DNA from: Pseudomonas batumici
GTDB lineage: Bacteria; Pseudomonadota; Gammaproteobacteria; Pseudomonadales; Pseudomonadaceae
Reading direction: 5' to 3'
Assembly: GCF_000820515.1 (NCBI RefSeq)
Contig: NZ_JXDG01000020.1
Span: 1-64,000, forward strand
DNA length: 64,000 nt
How positions within the stretch are numbered: position 1 is the first letter of the stretch; each line of letters starts with the position of its first letter. This document shows, piece by piece, positions 1 through 7,634 of this stretch. The notes under the pieces are model-generated. The model did no database searches. It was given only the letters and a program-made list of their open reading frames with translations, and was not told the DNA's origin. The translations under genes and the position numbers were made by a program.

Positions 1-171
1 TACATCGCCGTCGGTATCTCCGGCGCGATCCAGCACCTGGCGGGTATGAAGGACTCCAAGGTGATCGTCGCGATCAACAAGGACGAAGAGGCGCCGATCT
101 TCCAGGTGGCCGACTACGGCCTGGTGGCGGACCTGTTCGAAGCCATCCCTGAGTTCGAGAAGCTGGTCTGA
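1..171 (+). CDS. etfA: Electron transfer flavoprotein alpha subunit, C-terminal end (partial)
   Basis: Only the last 56 codons are in the window; the gene enters from the left edge already in frame. The translated end ([18 protein letters not shown], then a [18 protein letters not shown] stretch) is the highly conserved FAD-binding C-terminus of EtfA. EtfAB is a soluble heterodimer that takes electrons from acyl-CoA and other dehydrogenases and passes them to ETF:ubiquinone oxidoreductase. The TGA at 169-171 is followed within 25 bases by a strong intrinsic terminator, so this is the last gene of its transcript (etfB presumably lies to the left, an inference). Confidence 0.93.
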   Translation, partial: YIAVGISGAIQHLAGMKDSKVIVAINKDEEAPIFQVADYGLVADLFEAIPEFEKLV

Positions 172-194
172 TCCAGCGGCTTCACTTATAAAAG

Positions 195-222
195 AACCCG
201 GCCTTCTGGCCGGGTTTTTTTT
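195..222 (+). terminator. Intrinsic terminator of the etf transcript
   Basis: Perfect stem AACCCGGCC / GGCCGGGTT with a TTCT loop, followed by a run of eight T. It sits 24 bases after the etfA stop. Confidence 0.9.
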
Positions 223-253
223 CGTCTCCAGCGAGACCACGGCCTTTTTGTAG

Positions 254-403
254 AACTCGGCCTGCAATGACCCCTGGTTGCGCGGACAGTTGGCGAAAAA
301 GATGACAGAATTGCCCGCGTCCGGCCTGACCGAAGCCGCACTGCAGCGCAATCTGGAGCGTTGGAAGGCGCAATCGCAACCGGTCAGCGCCCCAAAACCG
401 TAG
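254..403 (+). pseudogene. Possible gene remnant in the etfA-DUF4398 gap
   Basis: An open frame with no in-frame start at its left side runs from just after a TAG at 251 to a TAG at 401-403. Its end reads like a real protein (PWLRGQLAKKMTELPASG, then an amphipathic LQRNLERWKAQ and a Pro/Ala tail). The first ATG is at 302, giving only 33 residues. It could be the surviving 3' end of a gene lost between etfA and the lipoprotein pair, or a chance open frame. I do not recognise a family. Confidence 0.2.
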
Positions 404-413
404 GGATTTTCTT

Positions 414-770
414 GTGAGTATTCGACCTCTATTTGCTGTCCTGGCCGTGCTGGCCCTGGCGGGCTGCGCAAACGATCCGGCCCCGAACGAGCAGATGCGC
501 CTGACCGAGCGCGCCATCGAGCAGGCCCATGCCGTGGGCGCCAGTGCCGATGATGTCCCGGAGCTGAAACAGGCCGAGGACAAGTTCCGCCGGGCCAAGG
601 CCAACATGACCGAGCAGGCTTTCCGCGGCGCCCGGCGCAAGGCTGAACAGGCCGAACTGGACGCGCGCCTGGCCGAAGCCCGGGTGCTGAACGAGAAGAG
701 CCAGGAGCAGGTCTCGCTGCTCAACACCCGCATCACCCGCCTGCACAAGCAACTGGAGAGTGCTCAATGA
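414..770 (+). CDS. DUF4398-type lipoprotein
   Basis: 118 residues from a GTG start. Residues 1-18 form a signal peptide with a clear lipobox, LAGC at about 15-18, so the mature protein should be lipidated and membrane anchored. The rest is almost entirely charged helix with repeating A/E/K/R heptads, as in DUF4398 proteins, which are short periplasmic helical lipoproteins of unknown role. The last four bases (ATGA) overlap the start of the OmpA-like lipoprotein, implying translational coupling and a shared function at the cell envelope. The GTG was chosen because it is the only start placed to give an intact signal peptide. Confidence 0.85.
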   Translation: MSIRPLFAVLAVLALAGCANDPAPNEQMRLTERAIEQAHAVGASADDVPELKQAEDKFRRAKANMTEQAFRGARRKAEQAELDARLAEARVLNEKSQEQVSLLNTRITRLHKQLESAQ

Positions 771-1582
771 TCTATTCGAGCGCAAGGGCGGGCGCCCTGG
801 TGTTGCTGGCCTGTGCCGGCTTGTACGGCTGCGCCGGCCAGAACGACAGTGAGGCCGCCTTGCAGGCGGCGTCGGCGAGCTTCCAGAAGGTCAAGGAAGA
901 CAGCAATGTGCTGCGTTATGCGCCCAGGGACGTGATCCGTTCCGGTGACTCCCTGGCCCGGGCCGAGCGCCTGTCCGGCTATCTGGGCAGCGCCGGTGAT
1001 GTCGAGCACTACGCCTACCTGAGCGAACGCTACGCCGACATCGCCCGCGAGCACACCGAAACCGCGCTGAACCAGGAGCGGGCGGCCAAGCTGGAACTGG
1101 AGCGTCAGCGCCTGCAACTGGCCTTGCGCGAAAGCAAGTTGCTCAGCGTGCAGCAGCAGGGCAAGTGGGTCGAAGAGCAGATCGCCAGCCTGACCAGCAA
1201 CCAGAAGGATCGCGGCCTGGTGATGACCCTGGGCGATGTGCTGTTCGACACCGGCGAGGCGGAGTTGAAGAACTCGGCCAATCGCACGGTGCTCAAGCTG
1301 GTGCAGTTTCTCCAGCTCAACCCGCGGCGCATCGTGCGCATCGAGGGCTATACCGACAGCACCGGCGATCCGGACAGCAACCTGCAACTGTCCCGTGAGC
1401 GGGCGCAGTCGGTGGCCGACATGCTGGTTGACCTGGGCATCGACGAGAAGCGCATCCAGGTCGAGGGGTATGGCGACCAGTACCCGGTGGACGTGAACGC
1501 CACCGAGCGCGGGCGTGCGCAGAACCGTCGGGTCGAGATCGTCTTTTCCGACGCGAAGGGCCAGTTGGGCGCGGCGCGCTGA
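767..1582 (+). CDS. OmpA-family peptidoglycan-binding lipoprotein
   Basis: 271 residues. A signal peptide ends in a lipobox-like LYGC (about residues 19-22). A helical middle section (about 30-140) resembles the upstream DUF4398 protein. The C-terminal OmpA domain (about 145-262) carries the expected landmarks: FDTGEAEL, GYTDSTGD, LSRERAQSVADML and the NRRVEI helix whose Asp/Arg positions bind diaminopimelate in this family. The protein should tether a membrane to peptidoglycan. It starts inside the previous gene (ATGA overlap) and ends at a terminator, so the two genes form an operon. It could equally be described as a DUF4398/OmpA fusion. Confidence 0.9.
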   Translation: MIYSSARAGALVLLACAGLYGCAGQNDSEAALQAASASFQKVKEDSNVLRYAPRDVIRSGDSLARAERLSGYLGSAGDVEHYAYLSERYADIAREHTETALNQERAAKLELERQRLQLALRESKLLSVQQQGKWVEEQIASLTSNQKDRGLVMTLGDVLFDTGEAELKNSANRTVLKLVQFLQLNPRRIVRIEGYTDSTGDPDSNLQLSRERAQSVADMLVDLGIDEKRIQVEGYGDQYPVDVNATERGRAQNRRVEIVFSDAKGQLGAAR

Positions 1583-1602
1583 CGGCGGGCCGCTGGCCGA
1601 AG

Positions 1603-1633
1603 ACCCGGTATCCGCAAGGTGCCGGGTTTTTTT
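1603..1633 (+). terminator. Intrinsic terminator after the OmpA-like gene
   Basis: ACCCGGTA pairs with TGCCGGGT around an 8-9 base loop and is followed by a T run (TTTTTTTG). It lies about 20 bases after the stop codon. Confidence 0.75.
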
Positions 1634-1685
1634 GTATCCGCATATCGGCGGATCGTTGTGCCCGTACAGTTTTACTTTTCTTGTC

Positions 1686-1742
1686 ACTGTATTGTCGACT
1701 ATTGTAGAAACTGTGCCAGTACACTTTTGAACTGTTCCGGTA
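1686..1742 (+). promoter_or_regulatory. Direct-repeat operator upstream of the MocR-type regulator
   Basis: ACTGTGCCAGTA at 1710-1721 and ACTGTTCCGGTA at 1731-1742 are near-identical direct repeats exactly 21 bases apart, two turns of B-DNA. A weaker half (ACTGTATTGTCG) lies at 1686. Widely spaced direct repeats in front of the regulator gene are typical of MocR/GabR-type autoregulation; binding here is inferred. Confidence 0.5.
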
Positions 1743-1789
1743 TCGTTGTTTCCAAGAATAAAAATGCCGTTGAAACCGAGTGCTGCTTC

Positions 1790-3232
1790 ATGACCAACCT
1801 ATTGCTCTACCAACGTATTGCTCAGCAGCTGGCCGAGGATATCCGGCGGGGCGTCTATCAGCCCGGCGAGCGCGTGCCGTCGGTGCGCAAGATGAGCTCG
1901 CAGCTCAATGTCAGCCATGCCACGGTGCTGCAGGCCTATGCCAACCTGGAAGACCAGGGGCTGATCCGCGCGCGTCCGCAGTCGGGCTACTACGTTCACC
2001 AGACCCCGGCCCTGACCGCGCCCACGCCGGACATCGCCCGGGTCGAACGTCCGGGGCTGGTCACCCGCAGCAGTATCATCCAGCAGGTGCTGGTCGAGTC
2101 CCGCCGTGAAGGGGTGTTTCCCTTCGGTGCGGCGGTGCCGTCGGTGGATTACCTGCCGGTGCGGGCCCTGCACCAGCAGTTGGCCAAGGTCACGCGCTTT
2201 CACAGTCCGCGGGCCTTCAGCTACATGTTCAGTCCCGGTTTCGAGCCGTTGCGCCGCCAGGTGGCGATTCGCATGCGCGATGCCGGGGTGGTGGTCGACC
2301 CTTCGGAAGTGGTGATCACCCACGGTTGCGTGGATGCCCTGCAAATGTCGTTGCGGGTCCTGACCCGGCCGGGCGACCTGATCGCCGCCGAGTCGCCGAC
2401 CTACTACGGCCTGCTGCAACTGGCGGACCTGCTGGGCCTGAAAGTCATCGAGATTCCCAGCGACCCGTCCACCGGCATGAGCCTGGAAGCCCTGCAACTG
2501 GCGGCCAACCAATGGTCGATCAAGGCCCTGGTCCTGACCACCCGGCTGAGCAACCCGCTGGGCGGCACCATGCCGGAAGAGCGGCAGAAGCAGCTGCTGC
2601 GCCTGGCCTCGGACTTCGATATCCAGATCGTCGAGGACGATATCTATGGCGAGCTGATGTTCGAGGTCGGCCGGACCAAGGCGCTCAAGGCCTATGACCG
2701 CCTGGACCGGGTGATCTACTGCTCGAGCTTTTCCAAGACCCTGTCGCCTGGGGTGCGGATCGGCTGGATGATCGCCGGCAAGTTCCAGCAGGAAATCCAG
2801 CGCTTGCAGACCTTCAGCACCCACTCGGCGTGCAGCGTGACGCAGATGGCGGTGGCGGCCTACCTGGAAAACGGCGGCTACGACCGGCACCTGCGCTATA
2901 TCCGCCAGGAGTACCGCAAGAACCTGAGTGCCTTCCAGTTGGCGGTGCAGCAGTACTTCCCGGAAGGGACGCAGATGACCCGGCCCACGGGCGGCTTCAT
3001 TCTGTGGGTCAGCCTGCCCGGGCGGGTCAACACCCAGGAGTTGCACGTGCGGGCGCTGCAGCAGGGCATCAGTATCGCGCCGGGGCTGATCTTCAGTAAC
3101 ACCGAGCAGTTCAACCACTGTATCCGGCTCAACTGCGGTATCCCCTGGAACCGTGAGGCCGAGCGGGCCTTGATGACCCTCGGCATGCTGGCCAACCAGT
3201 TGTGTCAGGAGACGGCGGCCGGACTCCTGTAA
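1790..3232 (+). CDS. MocR/GabR-type PLP-dependent transcriptional regulator
   Basis: 480 residues from the ATG at 1790. Residues 5-75 form a GntR winged helix (LAEDIRRGVYQPGERVPSVR, then LNVSHATVLQAYANLEDQGL). Residues about 110-470 form a fold-type-I aminotransferase domain with the PLP-lysine Lys316 in SSFSKTLSPGVRIGW. This fusion defines MocR regulators, which sense PLP-amino acid adducts and usually control a neighbouring amine, amino acid or vitamin gene. The open frame extends 57 codons further upstream, but that part crosses the operator repeats and lacks GntR similarity, so the shorter start is preferred. No divergent target gene is present, so the regulon cannot be named. Confidence 0.88.
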   Translation: MTNLLLYQRIAQQLAEDIRRGVYQPGERVPSVRKMSSQLNVSHATVLQAYANLEDQGLIRARPQSGYYVHQTPALTAPTPDIARVERPGLVTRSSIIQQVLVESRREGVFPFGAAVPSVDYLPVRALHQQLAKVTRFHSPRAFSYMFSPGFEPLRRQVAIRMRDAGVVVDPSEVVITHGCVDALQMSLRVLTRPGDLIAAESPTYYGLLQLADLLGLKVIEIPSDPSTGMSLEALQLAANQWSIKALVLTTRLSNPLGGTMPEERQKQLLRLASDFDIQIVEDDIYGELMFEVGRTKALKAYDRLDRVIYCSSFSKTLSPGVRIGWMIAGKFQQEIQRLQTFSTHSACSVTQMAVAAYLENGGYDRHLRYIRQEYRKNLSAFQLAVQQYFPEGTQMTRPTGGFILWVSLPGRVNTQELHVRALQQGISIAPGLIFSNTEQFNHCIRLNCGIPWNREAERALMTLGMLANQLCQETAAGLL

Positions 3233-3334
3233 CGGAGCGGGGACAGGCGGGCGATCCGCGATGATCGGCCTGCTTGTCAGGAGGCGCTCAACAGGCGAGC
3301 ATATAGGCCCCCTGTCGTTCCTGCCGTAGAGTTT

Positions 3335-3856
3335 ATGAAAGCGACTCTTTCCATTCGTTTGCTGTTGATGATCGTGCTGACCGGCATGGGCGCGGGTGCG
3401 GCCGTGACGGTGCAGGCCGAGGAAGCAAGCGCTCCCGTGGCGACGGCGAAGCAGGCCGGCACCCCGGCGGGTAAGGTCAAGCCTGCGAAGAAAAAGCCGT
3501 TGCCGGCCAAGCGCACAACCACCCGGAAAGTTGCGCCGGGCACGCTCAAGCGCCGGGCGCCCATCGCCGCCAAATCCCTGCCGGCCAGCGAGGCGCTGCA
3601 AACCACGCTGCCACCGGCCAATCTGGATCTGAGCCTGCCCCAGAACACGTTCAAGCACCTTGAACCGGTGGGCACGCCGCCTTCGTCGAAAAACCGGCCG
3701 TTGCTGCCACCGCTGTTCGTCGACAAGAGCACTGAGCAGACGCCTTTCCAGCTCAACGGGCGCTTGCTCAAGAATGAAATGGATCTGCAGTTGCGCAACG
3801 AGAGTCGCAACAAGGAAATCGACGGGGCGGCCCTGGATTTTCAATTCAAACAGTAA
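3335..3856 (+). CDS. Secreted basic Ala/Pro/Lys-rich hypothetical protein
   Basis: 173 residues. An N-terminal signal peptide (hydrophobic LLLMIVLTGMGAGAAVTV, cleavage probably after VQAEE) precedes a low-complexity, strongly basic stretch at about 40-75 (KPAKKKPLPAKRTTTRK) and a more ordinary C-terminal part ending LDFQFKQ. It is likely periplasmic. I do not recognise a functional domain; the low-complexity region makes name transfer by similarity unreliable. It stands alone between the MocR gene and a cysteine-cluster protein. A GC-rich hairpin without a T run (CGGTGAC / GTCACCG, near 3890) follows it. Confidence 0.7.
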   Translation: MKATLSIRLLLMIVLTGMGAGAAVTVQAEEASAPVATAKQAGTPAGKVKPAKKKPLPAKRTTTRKVAPGTLKRRAPIAAKSLPASEALQTTLPPANLDLSLPQNTFKHLEPVGTPPSSKNRPLLPPLFVDKSTEQTPFQLNGRLLKNEMDLQLRNESRNKEIDGAALDFQFKQ

Positions 3857-4005
3857 AACTGCGACTACCCTTACGACGCTTTGTCGGTGACTGCTCGGTC
3901 ACCGGCCTTATCCTTGAAAAACCATTGTGCGACCAATTTTAAACAGACGTTTTAGCGGTTACTCTGTCTTCCACACATCGTTTCCCTTGTCAGGAGCTTG
4001 TCGTC

Positions 4006-4260
4006 ATGAAGTGCCGTGAGGGCTGTGGCGCTTGTTGCATTGCCCCTTCCATCAGTACGCCGATTCCAGGCATGCCCAACGGCAAGCCGGCGGGAGAACG
4101 TTGCCTGCATCTGTCGGTCGACGCGTTGTGCGGTCTGTTTGGCAAGCCTGAGCGGCCCTCCGTGTGCGGGGCTTTCCAGGCCGATCCCGAGGTCTGCGGC
4201 GGCAGCCGGGAAGAGGCGATCCGCCTGATCGGCTGGTGGGAGCAAATGACGGCGGCATGA
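4006..4260 (+). CDS. YkgJ-family cysteine-cluster protein
   Basis: 84 residues. It shows the family signature MKCREGCGACC at the N-terminus, then further cysteines at GERCLHL, ALCGLFG, SVCGAF and EVCGG, giving a CxxxCxxCC-type cluster expected to hold zinc or an Fe-S cluster. This is the small stand-alone form of the family (UPF0153/YkgJ); its biochemical role is not established. An AGGAG ribosome site lies 10-14 bases before the ATG. It is 43 bases upstream of the START-domain gene on the same strand, so the two may be co-transcribed. Confidence 0.88.
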   Translation: MKCREGCGACCIAPSISTPIPGMPNGKPAGERCLHLSVDALCGLFGKPERPSVCGAFQADPEVCGGSREEAIRLIGWWEQMTAA

Positions 4261-4303
4261 GGTGTGTTCAATGACCGGAACTTCAACAACAAGGAATACA
4301 ACA

Positions 4304-4909
4304 ATGAGTTCGCTGCATCGAATGGCTGTGGTTTGTGGCTTGACTGTCCTGCTGACCGGCACCGCGTACGCGGAAAACTGGGAAACGGCCAAGGATCAGG
4401 ACGGTATCAAGGTATCCCTGAGTGAAGTGGCCAACTCCCAGTACAAGGCCTACCGTGGTGTGACCCTGATCAAGGCGTCCGTGGCCAAGATCCAGGCGCT
4501 GCAGGAAGACGTGGTCGGGGCCTGCGCGTGGATTCACGAGTGCAAGTCGCAGAAGCTGCTGAAGAAAGAGGGTGACCTGAGCTGGACCTACACCCAGTTC
4601 AAGGCGCCTTTCCCGGTGACGGACCGCGACTCGGTGATGCAGATCACCACCACCAAGGGGGCTGATGGCAGCCTGACCCGCGCCCTCAAGGAAGTGCCGA
4701 CCTACCTGCCGGAAGAAAAGGGTTATGTCCGTGTCGCCCAGGTGGACGGCTTCTGGAAGCTGGTGCCCAAGGAGGGCGGCATGACCGAAGTGACCTATCA
4801 GGTCCATACCGAGCCGGGCGGCAGCGTGCCTTCGTGGCTGGCCAACAAGTTCGTGGTCGATGCGCCGTTCAACACCCTCAAGGCCCTGAAGGAACGCGCC
4901 GAAAAGTAA
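4304..4909 (+). CDS. START-domain protein, exported
   Basis: 201 residues from the ATG at 4304, selected because it is preceded by AAGGA and begins a clean signal peptide (AVVCGLTVLLTGTAYA, cleavage near residue 22). An in-frame ATG 14 codons upstream would spoil the signal peptide. The mature part has START/lipid-binding hallmarks: WETAKDQDGIKV, then KAPFPVTDRDSVM and a C-terminal amphipathic helix ending APFNTLKALKERAEK. START domains form a hydrophobic cavity for lipid-like ligands; the ligand here is unknown. Confidence 0.85.
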   Translation: MSSLHRMAVVCGLTVLLTGTAYAENWETAKDQDGIKVSLSEVANSQYKAYRGVTLIKASVAKIQALQEDVVGACAWIHECKSQKLLKKEGDLSWTYTQFKAPFPVTDRDSVMQITTTKGADGSLTRALKEVPTYLPEEKGYVRVAQVDGFWKLVPKEGGMTEVTYQVHTEPGGSVPSWLANKFVVDAPFNTLKALKERAEK

Positions 4910-4950
4910 GGGTTGAAGCCCTCCGGCAGCCTCTGCGGCGAACACCGTCC

Positions 4951-5054
4951 TGTAGGAGCCGGCTTGCTGGCGATAGCGGTTTTGCAGGCGACAATGATGT
5001 CGACCATCAGATCGCAATCGTCGGAACGCCGCCCGCAGCAAGCCGGCTCCTACA
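4951..5054. repeat. Paired REP palindrome (REPIN-like)
   Basis: Two REP units in inverted orientation. The outer arms TGTAGGAGCCGGCTTGCTG (4951-4969) and CAGCAAGCCGGCTCCTACA (5036-5054) are perfect 19-base complements separated by 66 bases. Closely related copies occur at 61005-61094 and 62811-62910, with single units at 62953 and 48478. It lies between convergence-free genes in a 3' untranslated position. Confidence 0.9.
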
Positions 5055-5157
5055 GGTTGTGCGGTGTTTTCGTGGGGCAAAGTAAGTTGAACGATCGCCC
5101 GTGCCCCGCAGTCCAGATGTTATAAGCCCCTTCACGGGCTTGACCGAGGAGGCACCA

Positions 5158-5394
5158 ATGAGCAAGTGGGCAGTTACCTTCGTCGACGATCATGGCGTGC
5201 AGGACACCGAGTACTTCGAGTGCGCACGTCAACCGGACCTGGAACAGGCCGCCCGATTGATCCGCGCCAAGCTGTTGCCGGTCCCCGCCACGCTGGACCT
5301 CAATGATCTGGAAGGCCGTACCTCGGAACCGACGGTCAAAAGCCTGAAGGATCAGAACAGCATCCGGATCCTCACTATCACACCGTCACCCTGA
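5158..5394 (+). CDS. Small conserved hypothetical protein
   Basis: 78 residues from the ATG at 5158, which has a near-perfect GAGGAGG ribosome site 7 bases upstream. The product is soluble and begins MSKWAVTFVDDHGVQDTEYF. It has no signal peptide, no membrane segment and no cysteines apart from one in EYFECARQ. I do not recognise a characterised family. It is a single gene between the REP pair and rraB. Confidence 0.75.
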   Translation: MSKWAVTFVDDHGVQDTEYFECARQPDLEQAARLIRAKLLPVPATLDLNDLEGRTSEPTVKSLKDQNSIRILTITPSP

Positions 5395-5466
5395 CCGCGT
5401 TTTTTCATCTGCGACCCCTCTGGCAGAGGCGATGGCATCGCGCTACTCTGCAAGGGAGATCAGCGA

Positions 5467-5523
5467 ATGATTCGCTATTGGTCTGGTCTTGTCAGCTACA
5501 TGCTTGTTTCCCGGTTGTCTTAA
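5467..5523 (+). CDS. Possible 18-residue leader peptide before rraB
   Basis: ATG at 5467 preceded by a good GGGAG site encodes MIRYWSGLVSYMLVSRLS and stops 71 bases before rraB. It is hydrophobic and Ser/Leu/Tyr-rich. It could be an upstream leader peptide or chance; there is no conservation evidence available here. Confidence 0.2.
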   Translation: MIRYWSGLVSYMLVSRLS

Positions 5524-5594
5524 TGCCAGCGCTGTTCAGTGCCTGGTTCGGGAGTACGGAAAGTCTATCCAACGGTTGCTGAGGAGGACGTTTC

Positions 5595-5933
5595 ATGAGC
5601 ACAGCCTATCAAGAAGACATCAGCAGCAACGTGCTGCGCCGCATGAAAGAAGGCGGTTTCGATTTCGCACGCATCCATCCCATCGAGTTCTATGCCGTTT
5701 TCCCGGACGAGGAGCGGGCGCGCAGGGCGGCAGGCAAGTTTCGTGGTGAATCCTTGAATGCCCAGGTCAGTGTCCGCGACGACGGCGCCTGGTACCTGGA
5801 GTTGAGCAAGGTGATGTACGCCACCCACGGCGGTATCGGTGACTTCGAGCAGAACTTCGGCGCAGTGGTCGAGCGCCTGGGCGGCACTATCGAAGGTTGG
5901 GGCGTCAAGCACCCGGTACGGGCGCTGAATTGA
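5595..5933 (+). CDS. rraB: RraB-like ribonuclease E inhibitor
   Basis: 112 residues with an AGGAGG site upstream. The sequence (EDISSNVLRRMKEGGFDFAR, then FPDEERARRAAGKFRGE, and MYATHGGIGDFEQNF near the end) has the RraB fold pattern: an acidic N-terminus and a ferredoxin-like alpha/beta domain whose second half carries the conserved glycine-rich turn. In enterobacteria RraB binds the C-terminal scaffold of RNase E and lowers its activity. In Pseudomonas the role is inferred from the family only. A terminator follows at 5954, so the gene is probably monocistronic or has only the short leader in front. Confidence 0.75.
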   Translation: MSTAYQEDISSNVLRRMKEGGFDFARIHPIEFYAVFPDEERARRAAGKFRGESLNAQVSVRDDGAWYLELSKVMYATHGGIGDFEQNFGAVVERLGGTIEGWGVKHPVRALN

Positions 5934-5953
5934 GAGCGGTTCCTTCCACCAAC

Positions 5954-5983
5954 AACGGCTGACCCAAGGGTTGGCCGTTTTTG
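5954..5983 (+). terminator. Intrinsic terminator after rraB
   Basis: AACGGC..ACCC / GGGT..GCCGTT stem with an AA loop followed by TTTTTG, starting 20 bases after the rraB stop. Confidence 0.8.
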
Positions 5984-6213
5984 TTCGTGCGCACAAAAAA
6001 AGGCCGCCCGGGCAGGCGCGCAAAGTCTGGCTATGCTGGTGATAGGCAAAGCCTGCTTCGCAATGAGGCGTGGCTGATCGCATTGGGGCGTTTACTGCAC
6101 AGCTATGGTGCGGCGCAGGTTGGATGATTATCCAACTGTTTGATATTAAAGCGTTTATGCCGATGGCACGGGCCTTGCGAAGGCTCTTGTGACCGGGTGA
6201 CAAGGAGCACGGC

Positions 6214-7623
6214 ATGATCCGCACCTATTTTGACGAAATGTACGATGCCGGCGGCCAGGTCCGCCCGCATTACCGGGAGTTTGCTCGTTGGCTGGCCGAT
6301 ACTCCCGAGGAGTTATTGGCACAACGGCGACGCGAGGCCGATCTGCTGTTTCATCGCGCCGGGATTACCTTCACCCTTTATGGAGACGAGCAGGGCACCG
6401 AACGCCTGATTCCGTTCGACACCATCCCCCGCAGCATTCCCGCCAGTGAATGGCGAGTCGTGGAGCGTGGTTGCATCCAGCGGGTCAAGGCGTTGAACAT
6501 GTTTCTCGCCGACCTCTACCACGAGCAGCGGATCATCAAGGCCGGGATCATTCCCGCCGAACAGGTCCTGGCCAACGAGCAGTACCAGCTGGCCATGCAG
6601 GGCCTGAACCTGCACCGCGATATCTACTCGCATATTTCCGGAGTCGACCTGGTCCGTGATGGCGACGGCACCTATTACGTCCTGGAAGACAACCTGCGTA
6701 CGCCCAGCGGCGTGAGCTACATGCTCGAAGACCGCAAGATGATGATGCGCCTGTTCCCCGAGCTGTTCGCCGCCCAGCGCATCGCGCCCATCGACCATTA
6801 CCCCAACCTGCTGCTCGACACCCTGAAAAGCTCCAGCCCCCTGGACAATCCGAGCGTGGTGGTGCTGACGCCCGGGCGCTTCAACAGTGCGTTCTTCGAA
6901 CACGCGTTCCTGGCCCGGGAAATGGGCGTGGAACTGGTGGAAGGCGCCGACTTGTTCGTGCGCGACGACAAGGTCTTCATGCGCACCACCGACGGCCCGA
7001 AACAGGTGGATGTGATCTACCGCCGCCTCGACGATGCCTTCCTCGATCCGTTGGCGTTCAACCCCGAGTCGATGCTCGGCGTGCCCGGGCTGCTGTCGTC
7101 CTACCGCTCCGGCAATGTGGTGCTGGCCAATGCCATCGGCACCGGGGTGGCGGACGACAAGTCGGTGTACCCGTTCGTCACCGACATGATCCGTTTCTAC
7201 CTGGACGAAGAGCCGATCCTGAAGAACGTGCCCACCTGGCAGTGCCGCAAGCCCGAGGAACTGTCCCACGTGCTGGCGCATCTCCCCGAATTGGTGGTCA
7301 AGGAAACCCAGGGCTCGGGCGGCTACGGCATGCTGGTGGGGCCGGCGGCGAGCGCCGCGGAGATCGAGAATTTCCGCGCCCGGCTCAAGGCCAAGCCCCA
7401 TGCCTATATCGCCCAGCCGACGTTGTCCCTGTCGACCTGCCCGACCTTCGTCGAGAGCGGCATCGCCCCGCGCCATATCGATCTGCGTCCATTTGTCCTC
7501 TCCGGTCGTGAGACCCGTGTCGTGCCGGGCGGGCTGACCCGCGTCGCACTGCGCGAAGGCTCCCTGGTGGTGAACTCGTCCCAGGGCGGCGGCACCAAGG
7601 ACACCTGGGTGGTCGAGGATTAA
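6214..7623 (+). CDS. Circularly permuted type-2 ATP-grasp protein
   Basis: 469 residues; AAGGAG ribosome site. It matches the DUF404/DUF407 circularly permuted ATP-grasp family: an N-terminal FDEMYDAGGQVRPHY, a YYVLEDNLRTPSGVSYM motif near 154-170, VVKETQGSGGYGML near 359-372 (nucleotide loop) and HIDLRPFV..GRETRVVPGGLTRVAL near 420-447. ATP-grasp enzymes form acid-amine or similar bonds via an acyl-phosphate. The gene is followed at 11 bases by an alpha-E gene and then a transglutaminase-like gene, the conserved cassette proposed on genomic grounds to make and trim or crosslink a peptide. Substrate and product are unknown. Confidence 0.9.
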   Translation: MIRTYFDEMYDAGGQVRPHYREFARWLADTPEELLAQRRREADLLFHRAGITFTLYGDEQGTERLIPFDTIPRSIPASEWRVVERGCIQRVKALNMFLADLYHEQRIIKAGIIPAEQVLANEQYQLAMQGLNLHRDIYSHISGVDLVRDGDGTYYVLEDNLRTPSGVSYMLEDRKMMMRLFPELFAAQRIAPIDHYPNLLLDTLKSSSPLDNPSVVVLTPGRFNSAFFEHAFLAREMGVELVEGADLFVRDDKVFMRTTDGPKQVDVIYRRLDDAFLDPLAFNPESMLGVPGLLSSYRSGNVVLANAIGTGVADDKSVYPFVTDMIRFYLDEEPILKNVPTWQCRKPEELSHVLAHLPELVVKETQGSGGYGMLVGPAASAAEIENFRARLKAKPHAYIAQPTLSLSTCPTFVESGIAPRHIDLRPFVLSGRETRVVPGGLTRVALREGSLVVNSSQGGGTKDTWVVED

Positions 7624-7634
7624 GGAAGCCTGAC

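Noticed and set aside
1799..3844. A 681-codon open frame on the minus strand
   Set aside because: It is the complement of the MocR-type gene and the next gene; its Gln/His/Arg-rich translation reflects high GC on the opposite strand.
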